Of a stretch of 64,000 bases of DNA, positions 42,525-52,240 are shown piece by piece. The stretch's first letter is position 1. Every line of letters starts with the position of its first letter. The position numbers were made by a program, and so were the translations under genes. Origin of the DNA: Meghimatium bilineatum (lineage: Eukaryota; Mollusca; Gastropoda; Stylommatophora; Philomycidae); the NCBI GenBank assembly GCA_034231615.1, contig CM067311.1, positions 17,893,173 to 17,957,172 on the forward strand, written 5' to 3'. The notes under the pieces were generated by a model that was not told the DNA's origin, did not search any database, and saw only the letters and a list, made by a program, of their open reading frames with translations.

Positions 42525-43105
42525 CTTTCAGCTTGTTGTAATTGCCATAAACAGAATACTTAGACTGTTTAGTTAATTAGCAAATGATGTGTGGGCACGT
42601 CGAGTGTGAGTTTGCTCACTTCAAAGAGCTAGCTGCCGTGAATTCAAACATCATCAAAAACAATCAAAATATATTGAAATTTAATCGCGAAATATTGATT
42701 TTTTGGGGAAAGTTAATGGAAGTAATCAACCATAAAACAAATGTATTAATGGCGTGGCATAGCAACTGGAAGACACTTATCAGACTGAGAAACTAATCCA
42801 TCAAAGTTAACGCTGTGGGGAAAAAAAGTTCTCATCAAAGAAGTGCGGATTTATAGCTATATAATTGTGAAAGTAATATAGAAACACATAATACTATTAA
42901 AAAATCGTACACGAAAACTGATTAAGGAATATAGCGTAACGTGCCACGCGTGAAATGAGATGCCCCAGGAAAGCAGGAAATACAACAAAAAGGACACATA
43001 AAGAATTATGGCATCTGATATTGTAAGGTTTTGTTGTCTAAAATTAATTTTTAAAAAGAAGAGATGACATGGTTTTGTCATCATGTGAAGATGGAAGGAT
43101 CCAGA
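42525..43105. other. Unassigned; 70-codon open frame at 42,584-42,796
   Basis: The frame starts 'MMCGHVECEFAHFKELAAVN' and has an 'NVLMAWHSNWKTLIRLRN' end. I know no family for it; it is the longest unexplained non-repetitive frame between 41 and 45 kb. Confidence 0.35.
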
Positions 43106-43109
43106 ATTT

Positions 43110-43610
43110 TGTTGGTCTTGTCTTGTATTGTCTTATCCATGTGTGCCGCTAGCATCATGGAGAGCAGATGTGTCTTCTGCCTTTTGCTAACTCTGCCGCA
43201 TCTGGCACGGTGTAGCCTTGGTGGTGTAGTATATGTCTGATGTCATTTATCCATCTTCGTCTGGGTCTTCTCCTGTTTCTATTTTCAGATGATCTTCTAC
43301 TGAAGGCTATCAATGGAATGCGATCTGGTTCCATTCTGATCAGGTGGCCGAACTATTTTATTTTTTTAAGTGTTTATGTATTCTTTGCACGATATTGTTT
43401 TCATTATATTTCTTAGTGTCATCGTATATTCTATCTTTTTTGTTACCCCCACGGCTGTTCTCAGGCCCATAATTTCGCATACTGCTAGTTTATATTCTAG
43501 TTTCTCTGTCAGAGTCCAGGTCTGGCATTGGTTGCGCAGTTTTGACATGAACACTGAGTGTATTGAGGTTCTTGCGGAGATCATGTCGATGTTCTAGTAT
43601 TACAGCAATT
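43110..43610 (-). pseudogene. LINE C-terminal fragment
   Basis: The minus strand gives 'CQTWTLTEKLEYKLAVCEIM', 'IKKFGHLIRM' read across a stop, 'EPDRIPLIAFSRRSSENRNR' and 'RRPRRRWINDIRHILHHQGY', ending 'CSP' stop and a 'CGGCACACATGGATAAGAC' tail. Stops lie in the middle. Confidence 0.85.
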
Positions 43611-43749
43611 TTTTGTTGCTGTAGTGATAGTTTCAGTATTATTAACATCTCGTAGTTTGTTATTACTTTCTAAATGGTTTTTGCAGGTAAACTATTATCC
43701 AAGTTTTTGCATTGATGTATTTTTATAGTTGTGCTGTCGTAATTGATTT

Positions 43750-43835
43750 TTTTTTATTGACACAGGTCCCAATAAGACCGACACGTTGAAAATTGTCTTT
43801 GTTCTTTGTTTTATTGTTATTTCTGATTGATTTAT
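43750..43835 (+). ncRNA. Decayed hammerhead-like motif of Penelope type (copy 2)
   Basis: 'TTATTGACACAGGTCC' then CAATAA, 'GACCGACACGTTGAAAATTG', followed by 'TCTTTGTTCTTTGTTTTATT', parallels the copy at 18,050-18,140. The GGTC/GACC stem is kept while the core boxes have changed. Confidence 0.42.
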
Positions 43836-44305
43836 AATGATAGGCTATATTCAGTAACTTTTATAATTAACTTTGAATTTACCTCTTTCTAAATAGTTTG
43901 GAAACACACCAACATAAGAACTACATCTCATGGTCGTAGATGCGATTCATTAGCACATCAACCTCCAGATGGCTCAGAAACAGGCACATTGATCATAACA
44001 CAAGCGTTCTGTACAACTTAGCTACAGAGCCGAATTGTTCTTTACTCCCCTCTCGGGCTCGTCAACACATAGCGCAGAGGAAGTTTGAGATGGCCACTTA
44101 ACTGTATCATTATAGATCGCAGAATAATTTATGACTACGGACAGTGCTCTTGTATTTCTCAATGAACATTCGAACTGGGTAATGAAATGTTGATGGCAGC
44201 GGTCGGTTGGTGACTTAAATGTCATCTAACATAGTGATACTCTCAGACTTTCAAAGCACGTTGTGTAACATAGAAACATGTATGTTGCAAAATCGATGGA
44301 TCACA
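43836..44305. other. Mostly unassigned, with a SINE scrap at about 44,030-44,085
   Basis: 'CTTTACTCCCCTCTCGGGCT' and 'CGTCAACACA' resemble 'CTTTGCTCCCCTTTCGGGCC' at 34,468, the end of the composite SINE. Confidence 0.45.
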
Positions 44306-44309
44306 TTAC

Positions 44310-44435
44310 TAAACAGCTCGTGTCATGTGGGGGTCAGAGACAACCAATCAAAACTGTGGCACAACTTCCCGTCCATGACTGCATCCTATTAATCTGCAGG
44401 AGCTTGAGAACGAAATCAGAAGAGGAAGATGCAGC
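44310..44435 (+). mobile_element. SINE-like GAA-tailed repeat (partial, copy 4)
   Basis: 'CTGCATCCTATTAATCTGCA' and 'GGAGCTTGAGAACGAAATCA' then GAAGAGGAAGATG align to the 34,205-34,275 tail region in reverse orientation. Confidence 0.6.
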
Positions 44436-44507
44436 GAAAGAACATATGCATTGACAAGAAATAATGCGGTTGATGGTAGAGTATTGAATAAAGAGCGACC
44501 TAATAAT

Positions 44508-44765
44508 GAGAGTCGGTGATTTACCAATATTGGGAGTCTGTGATTTACCAATAAAGGGAGTCTGTGATTTACCAATAAAGGGAGTCAGTGATTTACCATT
44601 AAGGGGAGTGTGTGATTTACTAATAAGGGCACTCTTTGATTTACCAATAAAGGGAGTCTGTGATTTACCAATAAGGGGAGTCTATAAATTCCAATAAGAG
44701 AGTCTGTGATTTACCAATAAGGGGAGTCTGTGATTTACCAATAAGGGGAGTCTGTGATTTACTAA
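44508..44765. repeat. 24-bp minisatellite, about 10.5 copies
   Basis: The unit is TGATTTACCAATAAGGGGAG plus TCTG, with several single-base variants and one 22-bp unit near 44,685. Confidence 0.94.
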
Positions 44766-44839
44766 AGAGTGAAGAAAACGACACTCGAGGTGATCATGTG
44801 CACAAATAAAAGCATGACAGTAATGACCAGGGGTGAGAG

Positions 44840-45195
44840 AAAAGTGTGTGTCCTCTCTGGAAAGTGTATGTCCTCTGTGGAAAGTGTGTGTCCTTTCTGG
44901 AAAGTGTGTTTCCTCTCAGGAAAGTGTGTTTCCTCTCAGGAAAGTGTGTTTCCTCTCTGAAAAGTGTGTGTCCTCTCTAGAAAGTGTGTGTCCTCTCTAG
45001 AAAGTGTTTCCTCTCAGGAAAGTGTGTTTCCTCTGTGGAAAGTGTGTGTCCTTTCTGGAAAGTATGTTTCCTCTCTGGAAAGTGTGTGTCCTCTCTAGAA
45101 AGTGTGTGTTCTCTCTGGAAAGTGTTTCCTCTCTGGAAAGTGTGTTTCCTCTCTGAAAAGTGTGTGTTCTCTCTGGAAAGTGTATGTCCTCTATG
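44840..45195. repeat. 20-bp minisatellite, about 18 copies
   Basis: The unit is TCCTCTCTGGAAAGTGTGTG with many single-base variants (CTCAGG, CTGTGG, CTAG). It runs directly into the third copy of the dispersed NQ-TGT-S element at 'CTATGGAAAGATCCGAAGAT'. Confidence 0.93.
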
Positions 45196-45480
45196 GAAAG
45201 ATCCGAAGATCGTATAATCAAAATCTGACTGAGACTGTAAGTCTTCATACTCGTGAATGCCTCCTGGATAGTTCAACACATACTCGTGAATGCCTCCTGG
45301 AAAGTTCAACACATACTCGTGAATGCCTCCTGGATAGTGCAACACATACTCGTGAATGTCTCCTGGATAGTGTCACACATACTCATGAATGCCTCCTGGA
45401 TAGTGCAACACATACTGGAATGTTTCGTATGCCACGACGCTGGTGTCTAACCAAGAATCAAGAATGAAGTTTTACTAATC
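45180..45480 (+). pseudogene. Dispersed 'NQNLTETVS ... VCHDAGV' element, copy 3, with 33-bp expansion
   Basis: 'GKIRRSYNQNLTETVSLHTR' parallels 'EKNRRSRNQQLTGTLSLHTL' at 37.36 kb residue by residue. The segment 'THTRECLLDSS' is then repeated five times (45,246-45,416) and the original end 'CFVCHDAGV' plus CAAGAATCAAGAATGAAG follows after a frame change. Confidence 0.65.
45246..45416. repeat. 33-bp minisatellite, 5.2 copies, inside the dispersed element
   Basis: The unit is CATACTCGTGAATGCCTCCT, GGATAGTTCAACA. Units start at 45,246, 45,279, 45,312, 45,345, 45,378 and 45,411. In frame it repeats HTRECLLDSST. Confidence 0.95.
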
Positions 45481-45484
45481 ACAC

Positions 45485-46145
45485 ACGACATACATGATAG
45501 AAAGAAATTTAACGCCACATATACTGAAAATTGAGCGGCTAAAATATCAAGTTATCTTTGTATATTCATATATATATATCCATATTATACATGCAATTTA
45601 TATCATAACTGCAGCTAAAATATGTTTTATTGAGATGAGATACTTCCATCAACTATTTCTAATAGCTTAGACTGAGTATACAGTAAATAATCAAATTCAT
45701 GAAATTGTGGAACTATATTGAAATCTCCTTACAGTTAAAAGAATGATGAGATGTTTGGGTTATTTACATGATTAGACTGATTATAAACAACGACCTATTG
45801 TAATTATCCAATAGATAATTACATGAGAAATGGAAACACGAATAGAGGATTTGAAAACAATGTATACAGTGAAATATTGCCTCATCATTTATCAAATATC
45901 TAAACTGTCAAATATTTCAAGTTTATGGAGTTCTGGGGAGGAATGTTGTGAAGATTGCCGCATTATCTTGCTGTCGCCACGTCATGTACAGAGTGTGTTT
46001 TTTTTTCAAATTTACAATCCGACCGAAAAAAACTCACTCGTTACCCCCAGGATAAAACTGAACCTCACGGAAGTGAGACCAGCTATCTGTCCTCTTGACC
46101 ATTCGCTACACCGCATCCATTAAACAGAACATAAAATCAATGTAT
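45485..46145. other. No recognisable feature
   Basis: AT-rich. The 97-codon frame at 45,830-46,123 is not recognised. Confidence 0.4.
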
Positions 46146-46154
46146 AAGTATGTA

Positions 46155-46290
46155 ACACAACACAACACATAACACATAACACAACACATAACACAACACA
46201 TAACACAACACATAACACAACACATAACAACACATAACACAACACATAACACAACACATAACACAACACATAACACAACACATAACAACA
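46155..46290. repeat. 12-bp (ACACAACACATA) array
   Basis: About eleven units of CATAACACAACA with occasional shortened ones. The minus strand read-through produces a hydrophobic Val/Cys-rich frame that is not a gene. Confidence 0.95.
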
Positions 46291-46482
46291 CTGTGACTGT
46301 GGTAGGGATTTATATTATAATTGACCGCAAAGGATTATGTTTCTACACACTTGAAAAAAAAATGAAGAACAAAAGAATTCAACTAGGAAGCAAGAGGATA
46401 AATTAAAAATTTCTGAGGCTAACGGAAATTGAACCAGATCGGTTCTACCGGCACCGAATCGCTTGGCAATTTGAGAAAACGG

Positions 46483-46764
46483 GTTTTTCCGTACTTGACT
46501 AACCGAATCTCCAAAAAAGATGCAATTTTGTCAAGACATTCAAACTGTGTACTGAAGTCACTGAGAACGAAGCAATCGAAACAAGGACTATAACAACAAC
46601 ATCGAACATCCCGTACAAGTATTTAAGTGTACGTGATGTACGGAATGTTCGTTGTTGTTATAGTCATTGTCTCGATTGGTCCGTTCTCAGTGACTTGAGT
46701 ACACAGTGTGAATGTCTTGACACAATCGCCTTTTTTGATGCAGTTAGTCAAGTACGAAAAAAAC
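46483..46764. repeat. Long imperfect palindrome (foldback), arms ~130 bp, loop ~21 bp
   Basis: The left arm 46,483-46,616 and right arm 46,638-46,764 are reverse complements over almost their full length: 'CGTACTTGACTAAC', 'TGTCAAGACATTCA', 'GTCACTGAGAACG', 'ACTATAACAACAAC' and 'CCGTAC' in the left arm all recur inverted in the right. I estimate above 80 percent pairing. No target-site duplication is visible. It could be a foldback MITE or a hairpin-RNA source. Confidence 0.9.
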
Positions 46765-46849
46765 AAGTTTAGTGGAGTCGCCATGCAATTCACGTCGCAA
46801 GAGCTGGCTTAGTTCAAGTCTCCTTAGTTTAAAGAACAGTGGATTTCTT

Positions 46850-47550
46850 TTCTCCGCACTTACACATGGCAACAAGAACAACGACTTACCTTTCTCCGCA
46901 CTTAAACTTGGCACTAAGAACAACGAATTACGTTTCTGCACATTTAAACATGGCACTAAGAACAAGGAATTACGTTTCTGCACATTTAAACATGGCACTA
47001 AGAACAACTAATTACGTTTCTGCACATTTAAACATGGCACTAAGAACAAGGAATTACGTTTCTGCACATTTAAACATGGCACTAAGAACAAGGAATTACG
47101 TTTCTGCACATTTAAACATGGTACTAAGAACAAGGAATTACGTTTCTGCACATTTAAACATGGCACTAAGAACAACGAATTACGTTTCTGCACATTTAAA
47201 CATGGCACTAAGAACAAGGAATTACGTTTCTGCACATTTAAACATGGCACTAAGAACAAGGAATTACGTTTCTGCACATTTAAACATGGCACTAAGAACA
47301 AGGAATTACGTTTCTGCACATTTAAACATGGCACTAAGAACAACGAGTTACGTTTCTGCACATTTAAACATGGCACTTAGAACAAGGAATTGCGTTTCTG
47401 CACATTTAAACATGGCACTAAGAAAAACGAGTTACGTTTCTGCACATTTAAACATGGCACTTAGAACAAGGAATTGCGTTTCTGCACATTTAAACATGGT
47501 TTTAAGAACAAGGAATTGTTTTCTGCACATTTAAACATGGCACTAAGAAC
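46850..47550. repeat. 42-bp minisatellite, about 16 copies, open on both strands
   Basis: The unit is CACATTTAAACATGGCACTA, AGAACAAGGAATTACGTTTC, TG. The 231-codon plus frame (14-residue unit) and 122-codon minus frame are both read-through of a unit divisible by three. Two proximal units differ ('CTCCGCACTTAAACTTGGC'). Confidence 0.97.
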
Positions 47551-47554
47551 AAAG

Positions 47555-48220
47555 ATTGATGTTAGTGATATGGTGGAGATTGGGTGATGTTAGTGGTTAG
47601 GGGGTTGATAGTGGTTACAGGGGGGTGATGTTAGTGGTTGGGGGTGATATCAGTGGTTAGGGGCGGGCGTGATGTCAGTGGTTAGGGGTGGGGGTAATGT
47701 TAGTGTTTAGAAGATGATGTTAGTGGTTAGGGGGATGATGTTAGTGGTGAAAGGGGTGATGTTAGTGGTGGGGTGTGATGTTAATGGTGGTGATTTGATG
47801 TAGTGGTTACGGGTCAACTAGTTACGGTTAGTGATTAGGGGGTGATGTTAGTGGTTAGAGAGGTGATGTTAGTGGTTGGGGTGATGGTAGTGATGGTGTG
47901 ATATCAGTGGTGGTCATGGTGATGAAGTTAGCTATGGTTGTGATGATTGTTTTAGTGGTAGTGACGTTGCTAATGGTGATGGGGATGTTAGTGGTTTGGG
48001 TTGTGTAAGTGCTGGGGGTGGTGATTGAGTAATGTTGGTGTTGGTGGTGGTAATGTTTTTGATGATGGTGATGTTAGTGGTGGTGGAGATGTTGTTAGTG
48101 GGGGTAATGTTAGTGGTGGTGGAGCTGTAGTTAGTGGGGGTGATGTTAGTGGTGGTGGAGCTGTAGTTAGTGGGGGTGATGTTAGCGGTGATTATGTTGG
48201 TGGTAGCTATGCATAGACAA
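47555..48220. repeat. G/T-rich degenerate array (GGTGATGTTAGTGGTTAGGG)
   Basis: Units of 15 to 25 bp built from GATGTTAGTGG recur throughout. A cleaner sub-array of about 33 bp (GGTGGTGGAGCTGTAGTTAG) lies at 48,055-48,190. The Gly-rich 63-codon frame at 48,025 is read-through. Confidence 0.9.
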
Positions 48221-48224
48221 AGGA

Positions 48225-48348
48225 ATGTATTTTTGTAGGACTTGAGATTAGGAAAATTATTGCAAATAACCAGTTCAAGAACTTGTTACATGGTTGTGAA
48301 TTTTGCGCATGGATGGCGTTCAAATATATTGTCACAATGTTAGGTATG
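48225..48348 (+). pseudogene. Fragment of the multi-copy ORF family seen at 50.6-52.2 kb
   Basis: The plus strand encodes 'IFVGLEIRKIIANNQFKN' and 'LLHGCEFCAWMAFKYIVT', nearly the same as the minus-strand copy ('IFVGPQIGKIIAENK', 'LHGCELGAWMAFKSIVANLL'). It is exactly the segment that forms the 33-bp array in that copy, here present once. G/T-rich array lies on both sides. Confidence 0.82.
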
Positions 48349-48349
48349 G

Positions 48350-48568
48350 TGGTGATTATTTTAGTGGTGACAGTGATGTTGATAAGGGTTATGGTAATGT
48401 TACTGGTTTGGATTGTATAAGTGATTGGGGGGGGGGGTGATTGAGTAATATTGGTAGTAGTGGTGATAATGTTAGTGGTAGTGGTGATGTTAGTAATGAT
48501 GGTGATGTTATTGATTTTGGTGATGTTATTGATGATGGTGATGTTATTGATGATGGTGATGTTATAGG
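48350..48568. repeat. G/T-rich array, continuation
   Basis: More GTGATGTTAGTGG and 'GATGATGGTGATGTTATT' units (18 bp), plus a G9 run at 48,428-48,437. Confidence 0.88.
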
Positions 48569-49368
48569 CAGTACTTTATCACAAAATGCCAACGTTGATG
48601 ATGAAGTGTATACAAGGATCGCCAAAGCAAGCAGTACTTTCGGCAGATTGTACGCAAATGTTTGGCGTAGAAATAGCATTAACCTACATACTAGGCAAAA
48701 AGTTTACAGAGCAGTGGTACTTCCACTGCTGCTATACGCTAGTGAAACATGGACTGTGTATATACGTCATGTGAAAAACTCATTTTCATACAAATTGTCT
48801 CAGAAAAGTTATGAACATCAGATGGCAAGACAAGATTCCAGATACCACTGTCCTTGATAGAGCTGGTATCCCAAGCATTGACACGATCCTGATGCAGACA
48901 CAGATTCGTTGGGCAGGTCATTTGGTGCGTATGCCAGACCATCGTCTGCCAAAGATACTTCTCTATGGTAAGCTGGAGAAGGGTATACGATCTCAAGGTG
49001 GCCAAAGGAAGCGCTACACGGACTCGTTAAAGAACTCACTGAAAGCCTTTGAAATAGACCACGATACATGGGAAGAACTTGCACAAAATAGATCTACATG
49101 GCGTTCTAAAATTAAAAAGAGCGCACCATGTTGTGAAAAGAAAAGAAATGCAGCAGCTCAACAGCGGAGAGCAGCTAGAAAGTCACGGATAGATCAAGAT
49201 CCATCTACAGTCGTCATTCCATGTCCAAACTGTCCAAGGACATTTACAGCTCGAATAGGGCTCACTAGCCATCTACGAACTCATAATCAAGGACATAACT
49301 AAAATTGAATTTTCAAACAGTGGATGTAACAAATGGTCATCATCACTTGTAATGGACGAACACCATGT
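48569..49368 (+). pseudogene. LINE family E C-terminus with C2H2-type finger
   Basis: The plus strand shows 'LYASETWTVYIRHVK', then, in the next frame, 'MNIRWQDKIPDTTVLDRAGI', 'QTQIRWAGHLVRMPDHRLPK', 'QGGQRKRYTDSLKNSLKAFE' and 'WEELAQNRSTWRSKI'. The C-terminus carries a C2H2-like finger ('CPNCPRTFTARIGLTSHLRT', then H) and stops at 49,302. A frameshift occurs near 48,780. The 3' UTR runs to 'ATGGACGAACACCAT' at about 49,366. The 163-codon end frame (48,811-49,302) is open, so this is one of the younger LINE copies. The finger is a known feature of some LINEs and probably aids RNA binding. Confidence 0.92.
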
Positions 49369-49369
49369 T

Positions 49370-50138
49370 ATTAATGATGGTGATGTTAGTAATGATGATG
49401 GTGACTGGGTGATGTTGGTTGTGATGATAATAAATATACAACAGCGGCAATATGAATACAATTCCTTTGAAAAAACTGACATCCTCTCATTTCGTATACG
49501 TTAACAGACATAGACAAAGCATATATCACAAACAGATTGCCTTGTTTCCAAACACGATATTTCTGTAGCTCATAGATCACACGGAACCTTTATTGTGGAA
49601 AGTGGACTAAAACAATAGCCACACTTTATTCTGCCATGCATGTTATCAGAGGTGACAAAAGAGATTTCGGAGATTGGTTCGGCAGAGAACATTGGCAGTA
49701 AACATCTCTGTACAGAAAGAAAACATAACTTCATTCGTTACGTTTTTGTATTATTGTCGTGTTTTGAGTGATCACTATTTATATACTTGGAGTCACATAC
49801 CAAAAAAGTCAAGGCCGACCAAAGAAATTCACGGGGAAAAATGTACAACTTCTTTTTAGGTGAAGTTTATTCCTCTGCAGATAGGTCTTTACTGAGACCC
49901 GGTCATGGTTCGGCGATTCTCTGAACAGAGATGGCGAAAGTGACCCAGTAGTCAAGCTGCAATCTGATTTATCCGTCAGGAGGATGGGCGGGGGAGGTGA
50001 AGATACCTCAATCAAGCCATACCCACTTCCAATGTTACCATTCTATGGAAAATTTACACGTAAATGCAAATAAAGTAAATAGATTACTAGAAAACTATCA
50101 ATATAAAATAATAAAATATAGAAAATAACAATTAAAAA
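49370..50138. other. Short GATGATGTT array, then unassigned sequence
   Basis: After the LINE end the G/T-rich GATGATG unit resumes for about 60 bp (49,370-49,430), so the LINE was inserted into the array. Beyond it I see nothing. Confidence 0.5.
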
Positions 50139-50139
50139 A

Positions 50140-50200
50140 GAAAAAATACAATTGTCAACGTGTCCGTCCTATTGGGACTTTTATCAAGACAACAAAAACA
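50140..50200 (-). ncRNA. Decayed hammerhead-like motif of Penelope type (copy 3)
   Basis: On the minus strand 'GTCTTGATAAAAGTCCCAAT' then 'AGGACGGACACGTTGACAAT' shows a near CTGATGA box, a GTCC/GGAC stem and a changed GAAAC box, as at 18.05 and 43.75 kb. The 'GGTCCCAATNGGACC' stem plus 'ACGTTG' is what the three share. Confidence 0.45.
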
Positions 50201-50720
50201 GTTAAGAACAAAAAAAACCATAACGAATATAAACAAAATGGATTTCTCCCACCAGGAAATCAACACCCAGCAACAACAGATCCAGTGCAATACAATTTCA
50301 ACAAGTGCATATCGATGCGTTCAAAAAATGTCCCGATATTTGGATAGTTTCCAGCAACTCATGCAATACAATCCATACAATATACGATTACACTGACCAA
50401 TAAAAACACGATTACACTGACCAATAAAAACAAATTCTTTTTTACTTTCTCTAAAATGTCTATGCTTTTCTTGTCCCTTTTAATGCGCTGTTTGTAAATC
50501 TGCAAACCGTTTTTCTCTGTCAGGTCAGGATCTCTAGAAATACGCATTTTGCAGTTTTTTAACAATACCTACAGTATTACAACATCATTTATAACAAGAA
50601 AATCAGTTATTAAGGCTTGAATTTCTTTGCAGTCGACATCCGTCGGTGAATGACATGTGGTGCTTCGCGATGAAGCATCTAACAATAATCGGCAAGCATG
50701 GTCACACTCCACTGTCCTTG

Positions 50721-50840
50721 ATAACGTGACTCCATCAGGTCGATATCTTGATGACGTGACTCCATCAGGTCGATATCTTGATAACGTGACTCCATCAGGT
50801 CGATATCTTGATAACGTGACTCCATCAGGTCGATATCTTG
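50721..50840. repeat. 30-bp repeat, 4 copies, in frame in the ORF relic
   Basis: The plus-strand unit is ATAACGTGACTCCATCAGGT, CGATATCTTG; one copy has ATGACG. On the minus strand each encodes DIDLMESRYQ in the frame of the surrounding 'RFHQ' and 'GQWSV'. Confidence 0.96.
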
Positions 50841-50983
50841 ATGGAATCGTTATCCATGTTCGTCGCTGACTTCGCCATGGTTGTCAGGGAAAAATTAGGA
50901 TGCAAATCGAGTATATTGATTTTGAGGGACAATTTAATTCTGTATGTATCTATACACTGCTTGACAATATGCACATAGTTGAC

Positions 50984-51115
50984 AGATTTATGATTTCCCA
51001 GTAAGTTAGCGACAATAGATTTATGATTTCCCAGTAAGTTAGCGACAATAGATTTATGATTTCCCAGTAAGTTAGCGACAATAGATTTATGATTTCCCAG
51101 TAAGTTAGCGACAAT
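50984..51115. repeat. 33-bp repeat, exactly 4 copies, in frame in the ORF relic
   Basis: The plus-strand unit is AGATTTATGATTTCCCAGTA, AGTTAGCGACAAT. The copies are identical, and on the minus strand they encode SIVANLLGNHK four times directly after 'AWMAFK'. Confidence 0.97.
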
Positions 51116-52240
51116 AGATTTGAACGCCATCCATGCGCCAAGTTCACAACCATGTAAGAAAATGTCGAATTTTGTTTTCTGCAATAATTTTTCCAATCTG
51201 AGGTCCTACAAAGATATCTTCCTTTATCTTTGCATCGCTAACGTGAGGAAACTTTTCTCTGAGATAGTGAAAGCTTTGCTCGTTTTATCTAGCGCTGTTA
51301 CAAAATTCTTCATGAGCCCAAACTGTATATGCAATGGTCGTAAAATGATGCTGTCATTTTTAACTAATGGCTGGTGGATTACATTTGTATGCCCAAGCTG
51401 CACATGATCCCTGATAGGCGACATCTCGCACAATGTTCCTGTCTTATGCGGCTGTCCCATTCACATAGGAAGAAACAAGTGTGCCCAGTCTGCACGACGG
51501 TGAGAATTGTAATAACTTTTAGGTTCCCACAAACCCTCCACTGGTAGTCATTGTACATTATTTTTCCCAAAAGTATAGCCATATTGTCATAACTTTCTTT
51601 CATATGAACAGAGTAGGAGACTGGAATTGATGAAAATAAATTTATTTTATGCAATAACACAGATTGTAGACTAGTTATGGAAGAATCAATGAAAAGTCAC
51701 CATTCGATAACTATGCGCTCATGACTGAGGTGCACCATTAAACCGTTTAACATCTTTACAATAGCAAATGTGATAATCCACCTCAAAGTATTGAACCTCT
51801 GTGTCTATGACGAAATTCCGATATCGGAGTATTGGATGCTGAAATATTTCATTCTGTGAGTCGTGAACCAAATAATTCCGCTTGTCCTTTGGTAAGAGCA
51901 AGAGCACGTATTAGATCTGAAAGTTCTGAATGGTTAATTAATATTTCATTAATATATTAATAATATATTCAATATTTTGATAAACCACAAACTTCCTTCT
52001 TTAAAAGTGAAACCATGGATATTTGCCAAGTAGAAGTAACAATCAGTAGCATCATTTTTCGTTTCACGCCATATTACTGGAACTCCAAAAGGCATCGACT
52101 GAAACTTGGGCGATTTGTGTAACCAATCTGCAAATGTATTTGCACAAGTAGAACAAACTGCATTTGGCTTCCATGAATAAATTTGCATCATCAATTTTCG
52201 AATCGAAATTAAATTCATATGCTTTCTTTAGTAATTAAGT

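Larger units (their letters stand above)
50640..52240 (-). pseudogene. Decayed copy of a multi-copy gene of unknown function, with two in-frame arrays
   Basis: The minus strand, downward from 52,240, has 'PFGVPVIWRETKNDATDCYF', 'LLLLPKDKRNYLVH', 'VSYSVHMKESYDNMAILLGK', 'YQWRVCGNLKVITILTVVQT', 'CEWDSRIRQEHC', 'LHIQFGLMKNFVTALDKTSK', 'IFVGPQIGKIIAENK' and 'HGCELGAWMAFKSIVANLLG'. After a frame change come 'FFPDNHGEVSDEHG', 'RFHQDIDLMESRYQ' and 'GQWSVTMLADYC' before a stop near 50,680. I recall this motif order from large families of uncharacterised, repeat-borne proteins in arthropod and mollusc genomes; function is unknown to me. Stops and shifts kill this copy. 'SIVANLLGNHK' is repeated four times (50,984-51,115) and 'DIDLMESRYQ' four times (50,721-50,840). 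Confidence 0.82.

Noticed and set aside
46839..47534. 231-codon open frame with 14-residue repeats (and a 122-codon frame on the other strand)
   Set aside because: A 42-bp array is open on both strands because its unit is a multiple of three and has no stop.
48025..48216. Glycine-rich, silk- or collagen-like protein
   Set aside because: G/T-rich array read in one frame; composition explains it fully.
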